Of a stretch of 64,000 nucleotides of DNA, positions 9,181 to 16,679 are shown in pieces. Source of the DNA: Bacteroidota bacterium. Its GTDB lineage: Bacteria > Bacteroidota > Bacteroidia > Flavobacteriales > Flavobacteriaceae. The stretch is from the NCBI GenBank assembly GCA_018829465.1, contig JAHJTN010000012.1, forward strand, positions 186,001-250,000, given 5' to 3'. Each line of letters starts with the position of its first letter. Within the stretch, counting starts at the first letter, position 1. The notes under the pieces are model-generated. The model was not told where the DNA came from. It searched no databases and saw nothing but the letters and a program-made list of their open reading frames with translations. Made by a program: the position numbers and the translations under genes.

Positions 9181-9783
9181 ATGATTCATCCCGATACGGA
9201 AGTCCGCTTTATCAATGAGATAATCGGATATGGTGTTGTCGCCAAAAAACCTATCCCAAAAGGAACCATTACCTGGATTCAGGATCCGTTGGATCGTGTT
9301 TTTGAACCAGACGAAATCGAAAAATTTGACTTACCGGTTCGTCAACTGATAGACACCTATTGTTTTCGCAACAACAAAGGTGCATTTGTGTTGTGTTGGG
9401 ATATTGCCAAATATGTCAACCACAGTTTTCACGCCAATTGCCTGTCAACGCCTTATGATTTTGAAATTGCTATTCGCGATATTGAAGCGGGCGAGCAATT
9501 GACCGATGACTACGGATATTTGAACGTATCCGAACCTTTTGCTGCTTTTGATGAGGGTGCTGACAGAAAAGTCGTTTATCCGGATGATTTGTTGCGCTAT
9601 CACCCGGTATGGGACCAAAAGATTTCGGCTGTATTTGGATTGATTCCTCATCAAAAACAACCTTTGCGCAATTTTTTTACCGCCGAAAAATGGGAACACG
9701 TAGAAGATATCCTTAAAGGGAATAAACGGTTAGATTCTATCTTGGCTTGTTACTATCCGAACGGCCAACAAAAATCTGAGTAA
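9181..9783 (+). CDS. SET domain-containing protein (putative lysine methyltransferase)
   Basis: A 200-residue protein made almost wholly of a SET domain. The N-terminal motif GYGVVAKKPIPKGT (about 17-30), the central NHSFHANC (about 80-87), and the C-terminal GEQLTDDYGYLN (about 103-114) are the S-adenosylmethionine and lysine-channel motifs of SET methyltransferases. There is no cysteine-rich pre- or post-SET region. Bacterial SET proteins may methylate a ribosomal, nucleoid or other protein; the target here is unknown. It lies 117 nt downstream of bioA on the same strand and its stop is 2 nt from the convergent GH3 gene's stop. Confidence 0.85.
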   Translation: MIHPDTEVRFINEIIGYGVVAKKPIPKGTITWIQDPLDRVFEPDEIEKFDLPVRQLIDTYCFRNNKGAFVLCWDIAKYVNHSFHANCLSTPYDFEIAIRDIEAGEQLTDDYGYLNVSEPFAAFDEGADRKVVYPDDLLRYHPVWDQKISAVFGLIPHQKQPLRNFFTAEKWEHVEDILKGNKRLDSILACYYPNGQQKSE

Positions 9784-9785
9784 GA

Positions 9786-11312
9786 CTACACGGCAGTGGG
9801 TGTATTCATCTTGAGGAGTTCTTCCAAGTAATCACGGTTGTTGGAAAGCCGAGGAATTTTGTGTTGCCCACCGAGTTTGCCCTCTTTTTTGAGCCAATCA
9901 TAAAAAAGTTGCCGGCGCGCGCTATGCACTTCGGGTGCATTGAGCGTCATGTTTAGGTATCTTTTGGCTTCGTAATCGGAATTGAGTTTTTGCAAATTTT
10001 GGTCGAGCTGTTGCGTAAAGTCTTGCAAGCAGGGAGGTGGTGTTTTAAACTCGATTATCCACTGGTGTTTGCCTTTTTCTTTGCCTTCCATAAAAACCGG
10101 ACCCGCGGTATAATCTGCAATTTCTGCACCGGTGGACAAACACACTTGCCTGAGTGCTTCGTCTGCATTTTCAATAATCAACTCTTCACCAAAAACGTTG
10201 ATGTGGTGTTTGGTGCGTCCGCTTACCCTTATGCGATAGGGGTTTGTAGCCGTAAACCGAACGGTGTCGCCGATCATATAGCGCCACAATCCGGCGTTGG
10301 TGGTGATGACAATGGCATAGTTTTTCCCAACTTCAACTTCGGAAAGCGGAATTATTTTTTGTTGTGGCGTTCCATAGGTCTCCATCGGAATAAATTCGTA
10401 AAAAATGCCGTAGTTGAGCATCAACAACAAATCTTTGGAATCGTTCCGGTCTTGCACAGCAAAAAAGCCTTCGGAAGCGTTGTAAATTTCGTAAAATTTG
10501 AATCGATTCGAAGGTAAAAGTTTAGTATATTGATCTATATAGGGTTCAAAACTGACTCCTCCGTGAAAATATACTTCAAGGTTTGGCCAAATTTCAAACA
10601 AATGTGTTTTGTTGGTTTTCTCCAACACTTTGTTGAGAAGTACCAACATCCACGAAGGGACGCCGGCCATACTTGTGAGGTTTTCTTCGATACAATCTGC
10701 CACAATAGCCGGTAGTTTGGTTTCCCAATCATCCATCAAAGACACGCGGTTGTTGGGTGTGCTGCTCATGGTAGCCCAAATGGGCATGTTGTCTATCAAA
10801 ATGGCCGACAAATCGCCAAATGCCGTACCGTTTTCTTTGTACAATTGTTTGCTGCCACCCAAGCGCAAACTTTTGCCTGTAAAAAGTTGTGAATCGGGGT
10901 TGTTGTTCAGATAGATGCAAAGCAAGTCTTTGGCTGCTGCGTAGTGGCAATCCTCCAAAGACTCCTCGCTGACGGGAATAAACTTGCTCTTGGCGTTGGT
11001 GGTGCCACTGGATTTGGCAAACCACCGAATCGGCGTTGGCCAAAAAATATTTTCAGCGCCACGGCGCATTTCTTCTATCTGGTGTTCCAAATCTTCGTAT
11101 TTGGAGAGCGGCACGGCTTCTGTAAAATCTTTGTAGGAATTGATGTCTGAAAACCCGTGTTTTTTGCCAAAGTCGGTGTTGACAGCGTTGTCTAACAAGC
11201 CTACCAAAACTTCGAGTTGAACTTCGTTTGGATACTTTAAGAAAAGTTCCATTTGGTGCACTCTTTTTTTGAGAAACCACGAAGCAATAGAATTGACAAT
11301 GGGTAATGACAT
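9786..11312 (-). CDS. GH3 family acyl-adenylate-forming enzyme
   Basis: A 508-residue protein resembling the GH3 family, which in plants conjugates amino acids to acyl hormones through an acyl-adenylate. The ATP-binding motif WFAKSSGTTNAKSKFIPVS (about 97-115) corresponds to the P-loop-like SSGTT motif, FKFYEIYNASEGFFAVQ (about 272-288) to the second adenylation motif, and LWRYMIGDTVRF (about 345-356) to the Tyr/Asp-containing motif III. The length matches bacterial homologues. Substrates of bacterial GH3 proteins are largely uncharacterised. It is transcribed alone, convergent with the SET gene and divergent from the DUF2797 gene. Confidence 0.88.
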   Translation of the reverse strand: MSLPIVNSIASWFLKKRVHQMELFLKYPNEVQLEVLVGLLDNAVNTDFGKKHGFSDINSYKDFTEAVPLSKYEDLEHQIEEMRRGAENIFWPTPIRWFAKSSGTTNAKSKFIPVSEESLEDCHYAAAKDLLCIYLNNNPDSQLFTGKSLRLGGSKQLYKENGTAFGDLSAILIDNMPIWATMSSTPNNRVSLMDDWETKLPAIVADCIEENLTSMAGVPSWMLVLLNKVLEKTNKTHLFEIWPNLEVYFHGGVSFEPYIDQYTKLLPSNRFKFYEIYNASEGFFAVQDRNDSKDLLLMLNYGIFYEFIPMETYGTPQQKIIPLSEVEVGKNYAIVITTNAGLWRYMIGDTVRFTATNPYRIRVSGRTKHHINVFGEELIIENADEALRQVCLSTGAEIADYTAGPVFMEGKEKGKHQWIIEFKTPPPCLQDFTQQLDQNLQKLNSDYEAKRYLNMTLNAPEVHSARRQLFYDWLKKEGKLGGQHKIPRLSNNRDYLEELLKMNTPTAV

Positions 11313-11377
11313 TTGGTGGGATGTTTGATACGAATTTAAAAAAAATTCGGTAATTGCAGGTTTAAAATCTAATAGAT

Positions 11378-12175
11378 ATGCATTTTGAAGGTGTTTTAAA
11401 AAAAATGAAAACAGAGCCGGCCCGTCCGGTCAATTATTTTTTGGCTTTGGACGGCGATTTTCTACACATAAACCAATTGATGGGTCAAAAATTGGCCATT
11501 AAGCACGTGGGGTATGAATGTTTGGGTTGCGGGCTGAACAAAAAAATATTCAGACAAGGTTATTGTTATGATTGTTTTATGTCGTTGCCACAAGCAGGCG
11601 ATTGGATTATGCGTCCGGAACTGAGCCGTGCACATTTGGAGGAAGAAGACCGAGATTTGACTTATGAAAAGCAAATGCAGCTGCAGCCGCATATTGTGTA
11701 TTTGGCGCAATCGGGCGGGCTCAAAGTGGGTGTCACCCGCGCTACGCAAGTCCCGACCAGGTGGATAGACCAGGGCGCCACCGAGGCAATTGCCTTGGTA
11801 GAAGTGCCCAACAGGTATTTGGCCGGCGTGGCGGAGGTGGCCTTGAAAAATCATTATTCGGACAAGACACATTGGCAAAAAATGTTGAAAAACCTAGAAG
11901 AAAAATTGGATTTAAACGTGGTGCGCGAGCAAGCCAAAGACTATTTGCCCGAGGAGATTCTGCCGTATTACAGCAAAACAGATTCCGGGTTGTATCAAAT
12001 TCATTATCCTGTGCGCGTGTATCCGAACAAAGTACGTTCGTTGACTTTAGACAAAAATCCGGGTTTTACCGATTCACTGTCGGGCGTGCGGGGGCAATAC
12101 TTAATTTTTGAAAGCGGTGCTGTCTTTAATGTACGAAACCACGAAGGATTTAGGGTGGAGTTGGATTTGGGTTAA
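11378..12175 (+). CDS. DUF2797 family protein
   Basis: A 265-residue protein of the DUF2797 family. A four-cysteine zinc site is visible (CLGCGLNKKIFRQGYCYDC, about residues 49-67). It is followed by HIVYLAQSGGLKVGVTRATQVPTRW (from about 108, key residues Tyr, Gly and Arg), which resembles the front of a GIY-YIG-like fold. No catalytic function is established for the family. It is transcribed alone, with 66 nt to the divergent GH3 gene. Its stop codon lies inside the first of three tandem GTTAATG heptamers that open the downstream cassette. Confidence 0.8.
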   Translation: MHFEGVLKKMKTEPARPVNYFLALDGDFLHINQLMGQKLAIKHVGYECLGCGLNKKIFRQGYCYDCFMSLPQAGDWIMRPELSRAHLEEEDRDLTYEKQMQLQPHIVYLAQSGGLKVGVTRATQVPTRWIDQGATEAIALVEVPNRYLAGVAEVALKNHYSDKTHWQKMLKNLEEKLDLNVVREQAKDYLPEEILPYYSKTDSGLYQIHYPVRVYPNKVRSLTLDKNPGFTDSLSGVRGQYLIFESGAVFNVRNHEGFRVELDLG

Positions 12176-12226
12176 TGGTTAATGGTTAATGCTCAAAGCT
12201 AAATGGTTAATTATTAATGGTTAATG
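12171..12226. repeat. GTTAATG tandem repeats, left inverted flank of cassette
   Basis: Three perfect tandem GTTAATG heptamers (12171-12191) are followed by further TTAATGGTTAATG sequence to 12226. The first 14 bp match the complement of 12591-12604 at 13 of 14 positions, so they form the left inverted flank of the segment holding the four-helix-bundle pseudogene. The first heptamer overlaps the DUF2797 stop codon. Confidence 0.75.
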
Positions 12227-12572
12227 AATACTTTGTTGACTTAATAATAGCGGTTTTTACCAGTTCGGTGCCGTCGATATGCAGGCTATTGAGTTCAGCT
12301 TGTTCCAAATAAGTCGTTTCCCGAAGTAACTCAAGCCAATAGCGTGTTTTGTTACATCCTTTTTGGGCAATAGCCATCTTGTAAATAAAGTCTGCCTTAC
12401 GCTCGGCTTGCTCTGCTTCACGATACAAAGCCCCAACACTTGTACCCGAACGTAATCATTGTTTTGACAAAACAAATTCCTTCTTTTCTGAAATCAGGAA
12501 TTTATACGCCTTTACAACCCGAACCGCAAATGCAAAACTCTTATCCTTTATCGGATTTTCTCGCTTCTTAAT
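12207..12572 (-). pseudogene. Four-helix-bundle protein (23S rRNA IVS / Avd-like family), decayed
   Basis: Read through in one frame this encodes about 120 residues of the small four-helix-bundle family first seen in 23S rRNA intervening sequences and related to Avd accessory proteins. Family signatures are present: SFAFAVRVVKAYKFL, LRSGTSVGALYREAEQAE, ADFIYKMAIAQKG and TRYWLELLRETTYL. An in-frame TGA replaces the expected Leu after VLSKQ, before LRSGTS. The position expected for the ATG reads ATT (12570-12572). The gene is therefore probably inactive. Inverted repeats flank it. Confidence 0.75.
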
Positions 12573-12590
12573 TTAGAATTTACAATTGAT

Positions 12591-12604
12591 CATTGACCAT
12601 TAAC
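12591..12604. repeat. Right inverted flank of four-helix-bundle cassette
   Basis: CATTGACCATTAAC is the inverted counterpart of GTTAATGGTTAATG at 12171-12184 (13 of 14 match). It overlaps the stop codon of the gene-tail remnant at 12600-12725. Confidence 0.7.
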
Positions 12605-12725
12605 TCATCGGCTTGATCATACTTTCTATAAACGACACCTCCGCTGCACTCAATTGATACTTTTTGTACAACTGCTGGTCTATTTCAGAAATGGATTTTC
12701 TTCTATTAAAGAAAACTCCAAACGC
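12600..12725 (-). pseudogene. Gene-tail remnant, possibly a restriction-modification methylase C-terminus
   Basis: Immediately after the stop codon of the cupin-8 gene, in the same frame, 41 codons read without a stop and end in TAA. The peptide includes SISEIDQQLYKKYQLSAAEV and FIESMIKPM. The pattern 'ID..LY.KY.L...E..FIE.' is what I know from the extreme C-terminus of Eco57I-type adenine methylases and restriction enzymes. There is no start codon and no catalytic domain, so it is a leftover tail. Identity is inferred from the motif alone. Confidence 0.45.
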
Positions 12726-13577
12726 TTACAAAGACTTTTCAGCTGTTTCTTTGGCTTTTCGAAGTTTGTAGTCGGACCATTTTTTGTCAGATATTTTGCT
12801 CAATAAGTCATCGACGGTTTTCATCACAAGAACGTTGTAGGCCGCCCGCGCTTTTTTGACGTAAGAGCTGTTGAGCGTGCGCAGTGCCATAGAAAATCCG
12901 CTGGTGGTATAGTAGATGTAATGCCAATAGGCAGAAGGCATAAACAGTGTATCGCCACGGGAAATATCGCCTTCAAAGCCGTGCAGTTTAGATATAGCGG
13001 GAAATTTTTCGTAATCCGGGTGGCGCATATCTACGTTGCTATGCGAACTAAAAGGCTGTTTGTAGAGCAGGTGCGATTGATCGGGTGAGAAAAGAACTAC
13101 ATGTTTTTTCCCTTCAAATTGGGTGAGAAACACATTGGAGAGGTCTATGTCAAAATGCAAACGCACATCCGAATCCTGGCCGCCAAAGAATAGAAATGGA
13201 TGTGTTTTGACCCAGCCGGAGGCCACATCCGGAAAGTTGAAATGTCTGCGATACTCGGGTTTGTGTTTAAATAAATCGAACAGAAAGAGGCGGTACTCCG
13301 TTGGACCGGATTCTATCAACGACAGGTATTCTTTAAAAGGCATCACCTGTTGCGGTGTTCTGCTTATTTTGGTAGGGTGGTTTTTCGTCCAACTGCCAAA
13401 AACATCAACCTTTACGTCTCCGGCATCTTGTTTAAAAAAATCGTAAGTCCACAGGTCTCTCGCTTTCCAAGATTCGGAAAAAGATCTGAAAATAACAGGT
13501 TTCTGAGGAATGTAGTAGTTCTTTTGAAATTCTTCCCGTGTCAGTTTGTCAACCCTATCGATAGCTTCTAGTTTCAT
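12726..13577 (-). CDS. Cupin-8 / JmjC-like Fe(II)-oxygenase family protein
   Basis: A 283-residue cupin-like (cupin_8) protein. The metal-binding facial triad expected for Fe(II)/2-oxoglutarate hydroxylases is visible: His and Asp in RLHFDIDLSN (about 139-148) and a distal His in PSAYWHYIYYT (about 215-225). The N-terminal FQKNYYIPQKPVIFRSF is also typical of the family. Members hydroxylate side chains of proteins or small molecules; the substrate here is unknown. The last 40 residues are lysine-rich. It is transcribed alone, and the sequence after its stop is a decayed gene tail. Confidence 0.8.
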   Translation of the reverse strand: MKLEAIDRVDKLTREEFQKNYYIPQKPVIFRSFSESWKARDLWTYDFFKQDAGDVKVDVFGSWTKNHPTKISRTPQQVMPFKEYLSLIESGPTEYRLFLFDLFKHKPEYRRHFNFPDVASGWVKTHPFLFFGGQDSDVRLHFDIDLSNVFLTQFEGKKHVVLFSPDQSHLLYKQPFSSHSNVDMRHPDYEKFPAISKLHGFEGDISRGDTLFMPSAYWHYIYYTTSGFSMALRTLNSSYVKKARAAYNVLVMKTVDDLLSKISDKKWSDYKLRKAKETAEKSL

Positions 13578-13703
13578 AAATTATGCAAATCGAATTACAC
13601 CATATATTCATTTTTTTGCTGCGCCCTGACCTTGAGACAAAATTAGACGAAAATAATTACATCTCTTTATATAATTCTTGAATTTTTTTGGCTAACAAGT
13701 AGC

Positions 13704-14159
13704 CTATTTTTCGAAAAACATGGCTATATGCGGAATGTCATCTTCCAAATAGCTTTCTCCCTGAGGTTTGAAACCCAGATTTTTGTAAAAATCTATCAAA
13801 TAGCATTGGGCAGAGATGTGGATACTTGTTGTTTTAAAATGAGTTTCTACTGCTTCTATAGATTTTTTCATCAAATCATAGCCCAGCTTCCTGCCGCGCA
13901 GGTGGGGCGACACAACAACCCTGCCAATAGAGGCTTCTTTAAAATAATCACCGGGTTTGAAAATACGCGTATAGGCAAGCAGTGTATCGTTTTCCTTAGC
14001 CAACACATGTAGGGCTTTGTCATCTTTACCATCTACATCTTGATAGACACAGTTTTGTTCTACCACGAAAACCTCGGCGCGAAGCGCCAACAAATCATAC
14101 AACTCGACTAAGGTGAGTTCTTCGAATTTTTTGACCGTCCATTTTAATGATTGGTTCAT
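13704..14159 (-). CDS. GNAT family N-acetyltransferase, ElaA-like
   Basis: A 151-residue acetyltransferase resembling ElaA. The family start LALRAEVFVVEQNCVYQDVD (about 25-44) is present, as are IGRVVVSPHLRGRKLGYDLM (about 78-97), which contains the acetyl-CoA-binding R-G-R-x-L-G loop, and AQCYLIDFYKNLGF near 118-131. The acceptor substrate is not known. It follows the CDF exporter gene by 5 nt in the same direction, so rpiB, the exporter and this gene probably share a transcript. Confidence 0.88.
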   Translation of the reverse strand: MNQSLKWTVKKFEELTLVELYDLLALRAEVFVVEQNCVYQDVDGKDDKALHVLAKENDTLLAYTRIFKPGDYFKEASIGRVVVSPHLRGRKLGYDLMKKSIEAVETHFKTTSIHISAQCYLIDFYKNLGFKPQGESYLEDDIPHIAMFFEK

Positions 14160-14164
14160 AGGTT

Positions 14165-15070
14165 TTAATCTTGTACTATAAAGTCTTTTGAATTTTCATC
14201 TCGCTGAAATTCGGGTTGGATATTGACGTGGTTGATTTGATATTTTTCAAAAAGCAAATCTTCAATTTGATGTAAAATTATATTGAATTCTGACAATCGA
14301 ATATCACGCTCAAAATCGAGGTGGGCTTCTAAATGTAATTCGGTATCGTTGAGATACCAAACGTGTATGTGATGCAGTTTTTTGACACCCTCAATTTTAT
14401 GTACCCAAGCCACCAATTCTTTAATATTGATGTGTGCGGGTGTAAAGAGCATCAGCATTTTAAAAGATTTGACAGATAGGTCGTATCCCACATACACCAA
14501 ATAGAGTGCAATGGCAAAAGTAAGTACACTGTCTAACCAAAAAATACTGTACCATTTCATCATCAAACCACCAATTAAAACCGCTACTGACGCCAACATA
14601 TCGGTAAAAAGATGGACGTATGCTGAACGAATATTGATGTTGTTTTTGGAATCTTTTCTGATGATTAACACACTCAATCCATTGGCAATAATGGCCAACA
14701 ATGAAAGCCAAATCACGAGGTCTGCCTTAATGGTTTGTGGATTAAAAAACCTATCAACAGCTTCAAAAATTAAAAAAATGGCAATTACAATGAGGGAAAT
14801 GGCATTGATAAAAGCCGCAATGATTTCGGCACGTTTGTAGCCAAAAGTTTGGTTAATAGAAGCTTTTTGTGCTGCAAAATAGTTTGCTATATAAGTAATA
14901 ATAAGCGATGCAACATCGGTAAAATTGTGAAGTGCATCTGATAGCAAAGCCAAACTGCCTGATAGCAACCCACCAATTATCTGCGCTGCAGTAATGAGTA
15001 TGTTGAGAAAAATGGAATAAAGTAGGTTTTTTCCTTTTTGGTTGTGTGTATGTGAATGTTTGTGTGGCAT
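14165..15070 (-). CDS. Cation diffusion facilitator (Zn2+-type metal exporter)
   Basis: A 301-residue inner-membrane cation/proton antiporter with six predicted membrane segments and a histidine-rich N-terminus (HKHSHTHNQ). Two HxxxD metal sites, SDALHNFTD in segment II and VHLFTDM in segment V, give the HD/HD signature of zinc-type CDF exporters. The cytosolic C-terminal domain (HIHVWYLNDTELHLEAHL) is the metal-sensing dimer domain. An in-frame TTG lies four codons upstream, but the ATG at 15070 fits better: it starts 5 nt after the rpiB stop. Confidence 0.9.
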   Translation of the reverse strand: MPHKHSHTHNQKGKNLLYSIFLNILITAAQIIGGLLSGSLALLSDALHNFTDVASLIITYIANYFAAQKASINQTFGYKRAEIIAAFINAISLIVIAIFLIFEAVDRFFNPQTIKADLVIWLSLLAIIANGLSVLIIRKDSKNNINIRSAYVHLFTDMLASVAVLIGGLMMKWYSIFWLDSVLTFAIALYLVYVGYDLSVKSFKMLMLFTPAHINIKELVAWVHKIEGVKKLHHIHVWYLNDTELHLEAHLDFERDIRLSEFNIILHQIEDLLFEKYQINHVNIQPEFQRDENSKDFIVQD

Positions 15071-15075
15071 AGCAA

Positions 15076-15504
15076 TCAACAACTCATTTTATCGATTCTG
15101 TTTTGGTGCCTGCCACCTTCAAAATTTGTGTTAAGAAATATTTTAACCATAGACAGTGCTTCGTTGACAGATACAAATCGTGCCGGTATGCTAAGTATGT
15201 TTGCGTTGTTGTGTTGTCGGGCCAAAGCTGCCAATTCTGTATTCCAACAAAGTGCCGCTCTTACTTTTTGGTGTTTGTTGGCCGTCATGGCTGCACCATT
15301 TCCACTGCCACAGATAACTATACCTAAATCTGCACGCACTGCCTCTACATCATGAGCCACCGGATGGATAAAATCAGGATAATCGACGCTTTCACAGGTG
15401 TCTGTACCATAGTTTTTTACTTGATGACCCTGGGCTACCAGCCATTCTACAATCGTAACCTTATAGTCAGTACCCGCGTGGTCGTTCCCTATACTTATTT
15501 TCAT
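15076..15504 (-). CDS. rpiB: Ribose-5-phosphate isomerase B
   Basis: RpiB interconverts ribose 5-phosphate and ribulose 5-phosphate in the pentose phosphate pathway. The 142-residue product starts KISIGNDHAGTDYK, has ESVDYPDFIHPVAHDVE near 43-59, the catalytic-loop GIVICGSGNGAAMTANK near 65-81 and RAALCWNTELAALARQHNNA near 85-104, all RpiB/LacAB hallmarks. In place of the usual active-site Cys-Gly-Ser-Gly the protein has CGSGNG, which fits. The ATG at 15504 is chosen over one eight codons upstream. That start codon lies inside the end of a 90-nt repeat present in two tandem copies. Confidence 0.93.
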   Translation of the reverse strand: MKISIGNDHAGTDYKVTIVEWLVAQGHQVKNYGTDTCESVDYPDFIHPVAHDVEAVRADLGIVICGSGNGAAMTANKHQKVRAALCWNTELAALARQHNNANILSIPARFVSVNEALSMVKIFLNTNFEGGRHQNRIDKMSC

Positions 15505-15590
15505 CTGTTTATATTTATTGTTTTTCAAAGGTCAGATGGAACGCCCTAGGATAATCATACTCCTGTGTGCAAAATTTTTACATGGGCGTT
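15501..15590 (-). repeat. 90-nt repeat, copy A (abuts rpiB start)
   Basis: In minus orientation the unit runs from AACGCCCATGTAAAAATTTT to AATATAAACAGATGA, where that ATG is the rpiB start. It contains an inverted repeat, CAGATGAAACGCCC against GGGCGTTCCATCTG (13 of 14 pairs), with about 37 nt between the arms. Copy B follows in tandem at 15591-15678 and copy C is upstream of queA at 60700-60789. Confidence 0.85.
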
Positions 15591-15678
15591 TCATCTGTTT
15601 ATATTATTTATTTTTATCGGTCAGATGGAACACCCTAACTCATCATGCCTCTGTGTGCAAATTTTTTATATGGGTGTT
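15591..15678 (-). repeat. 90-nt repeat, copy B (tandem)
   Basis: An 88-nt version of the same unit, directly adjoining copy A. The stem reads AACACCC / GGGTGTT where copies A and C have AACGCCC / GGGCGTT, so both arms have changed together and pairing is kept. The interior has diverged (GATGAGTTA instead of GATTATCCTA). Confidence 0.85.
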
Positions 15679-16343
15679 TCATGTGGTAATTTTTGTTCAT
15701 TACAAATATACACAAGGTAAAGCATTTGTGACAACACTGTTTTAAAACAGACATTAGTCAACTTTTTATTGTTTTTAACAAGATATAAACTGCAATGTTT
15801 ATAAAAGTTTACAATTAATTAACTTTTAGGTAATTGTGTTTTTACATCAATTGTGAATAAAAAAGGATTAAAATAACACAGTAAATAGGCTTTGGTATGT
15901 ATTTTTTTATACCTCAAATTTTAATCGAATTATGCAACAACAATATTTAAGAAATTATAAACATTAAACAAACTAAATTAATAGGGTTATGAGCATTATT
16001 AAAAAGTATTTTATCAATAATAAGTGTTGAAATCATTCTATCAACAATGTTTATAAACTTCAGAAATAAAATTGATTTATAAGTACTTAATATCAGGAAT
16101 GCTGTTCATAAAAAATCCATTTTTTTTCATAACTGAAAATCCAAATAAAAAGTTAAAATTTTATGAGCACTATAAACATACTATAATAAGCATCATTTTA
16201 TTTTTTAAAATTTTTAAAAGAAAATAATGATATATCTATGTTTGTTGATAAAGAATTTTTGAAAAGGTTCGTTGCAAATAAAACATCAGGTGTTTTTGGT
16301 AAACGGACAAAGTTTGATCTAAGAAATACCCTGACAAATTTTT
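15679..16343. other. AT-rich intergenic region without a clear gene
   Basis: This stretch between the repeats upstream of rpiB and the small minus-strand ORF is very AT-rich. The only open frame worth noting is 40 codons at 16238-16360 on the plus strand (starting MFVDKEFLKRF), which I do not recognise and which overlaps the end of the small minus-strand ORF. An ATCAGGTGT at 16285 recurs inverted (ACACCTGAT) at 16364. I see no RNA gene. Confidence 0.5.
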
Positions 16344-16496
16344 CTACTTTTTATAGATAAACGACACCTGATTAAGTTGCTCTTGTCTGACTTCGTCTGT
16401 CTTTTGAAAAGTTTTATTGACATATACATAGCCAAAAATAATACCTGTAACCAGTAATATGGTAAAAAAGATTAATATTTTGTACAGGCGTTTCAA
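16344..16496 (-). CDS. Possible small single-pass membrane protein (50 aa, TTG start)
   Basis: An open frame of 50 codons begins LKRLYKILIFFTILLVTGII (initiating TTG) and continues FGYVYVNKTFQ to end SFIYKK. The layout is a basic start, one hydrophobic membrane segment (about 5-25) and a short polar tail. No ATG is available; TTG at 16496 or at 16508 are the only starts before an upstream TAG. It diverges from rnr. I do not recognise the family, and a chance ORF in AT-rich DNA cannot be excluded. Confidence 0.4.
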   Translation of the reverse strand: MKRLYKILIFFTILLVTGIIFGYVYVNKTFQKTDEVRQEQLNQVSFIYKK

Positions 16497-16679
16497 GTTA
16501 AAATGCAATTTATATACCTAGATAGACGTATTTTAACATTTTATGTTACACCAAATGAGGCGTATTTTACTATTTTCCATTAATAAAATGTGAATTTTTA
16601 ACAAATGACTCCTCAAATACTTTCTTAAAACGTATTTTCGCAAAGTCGGATGCTAGTCCGTTATTATGATTATTTATTT

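Noticed and set aside
15591-15690. Short ORFs inside the 90-nt repeats (for example MKRPCKNFAHRSMIILGRSI) as a leader peptide
   Set aside because: The three copies differ by indels and stops, so the peptide is not conserved after the first few codons; the conserved feature is the stem and the start-codon junction.
16238-16360. 40-codon plus-strand ORF in the gap before rnr
   Set aside because: It is short, unrecognised and overlaps the better small membrane ORF; AT-rich DNA yields such frames by chance.
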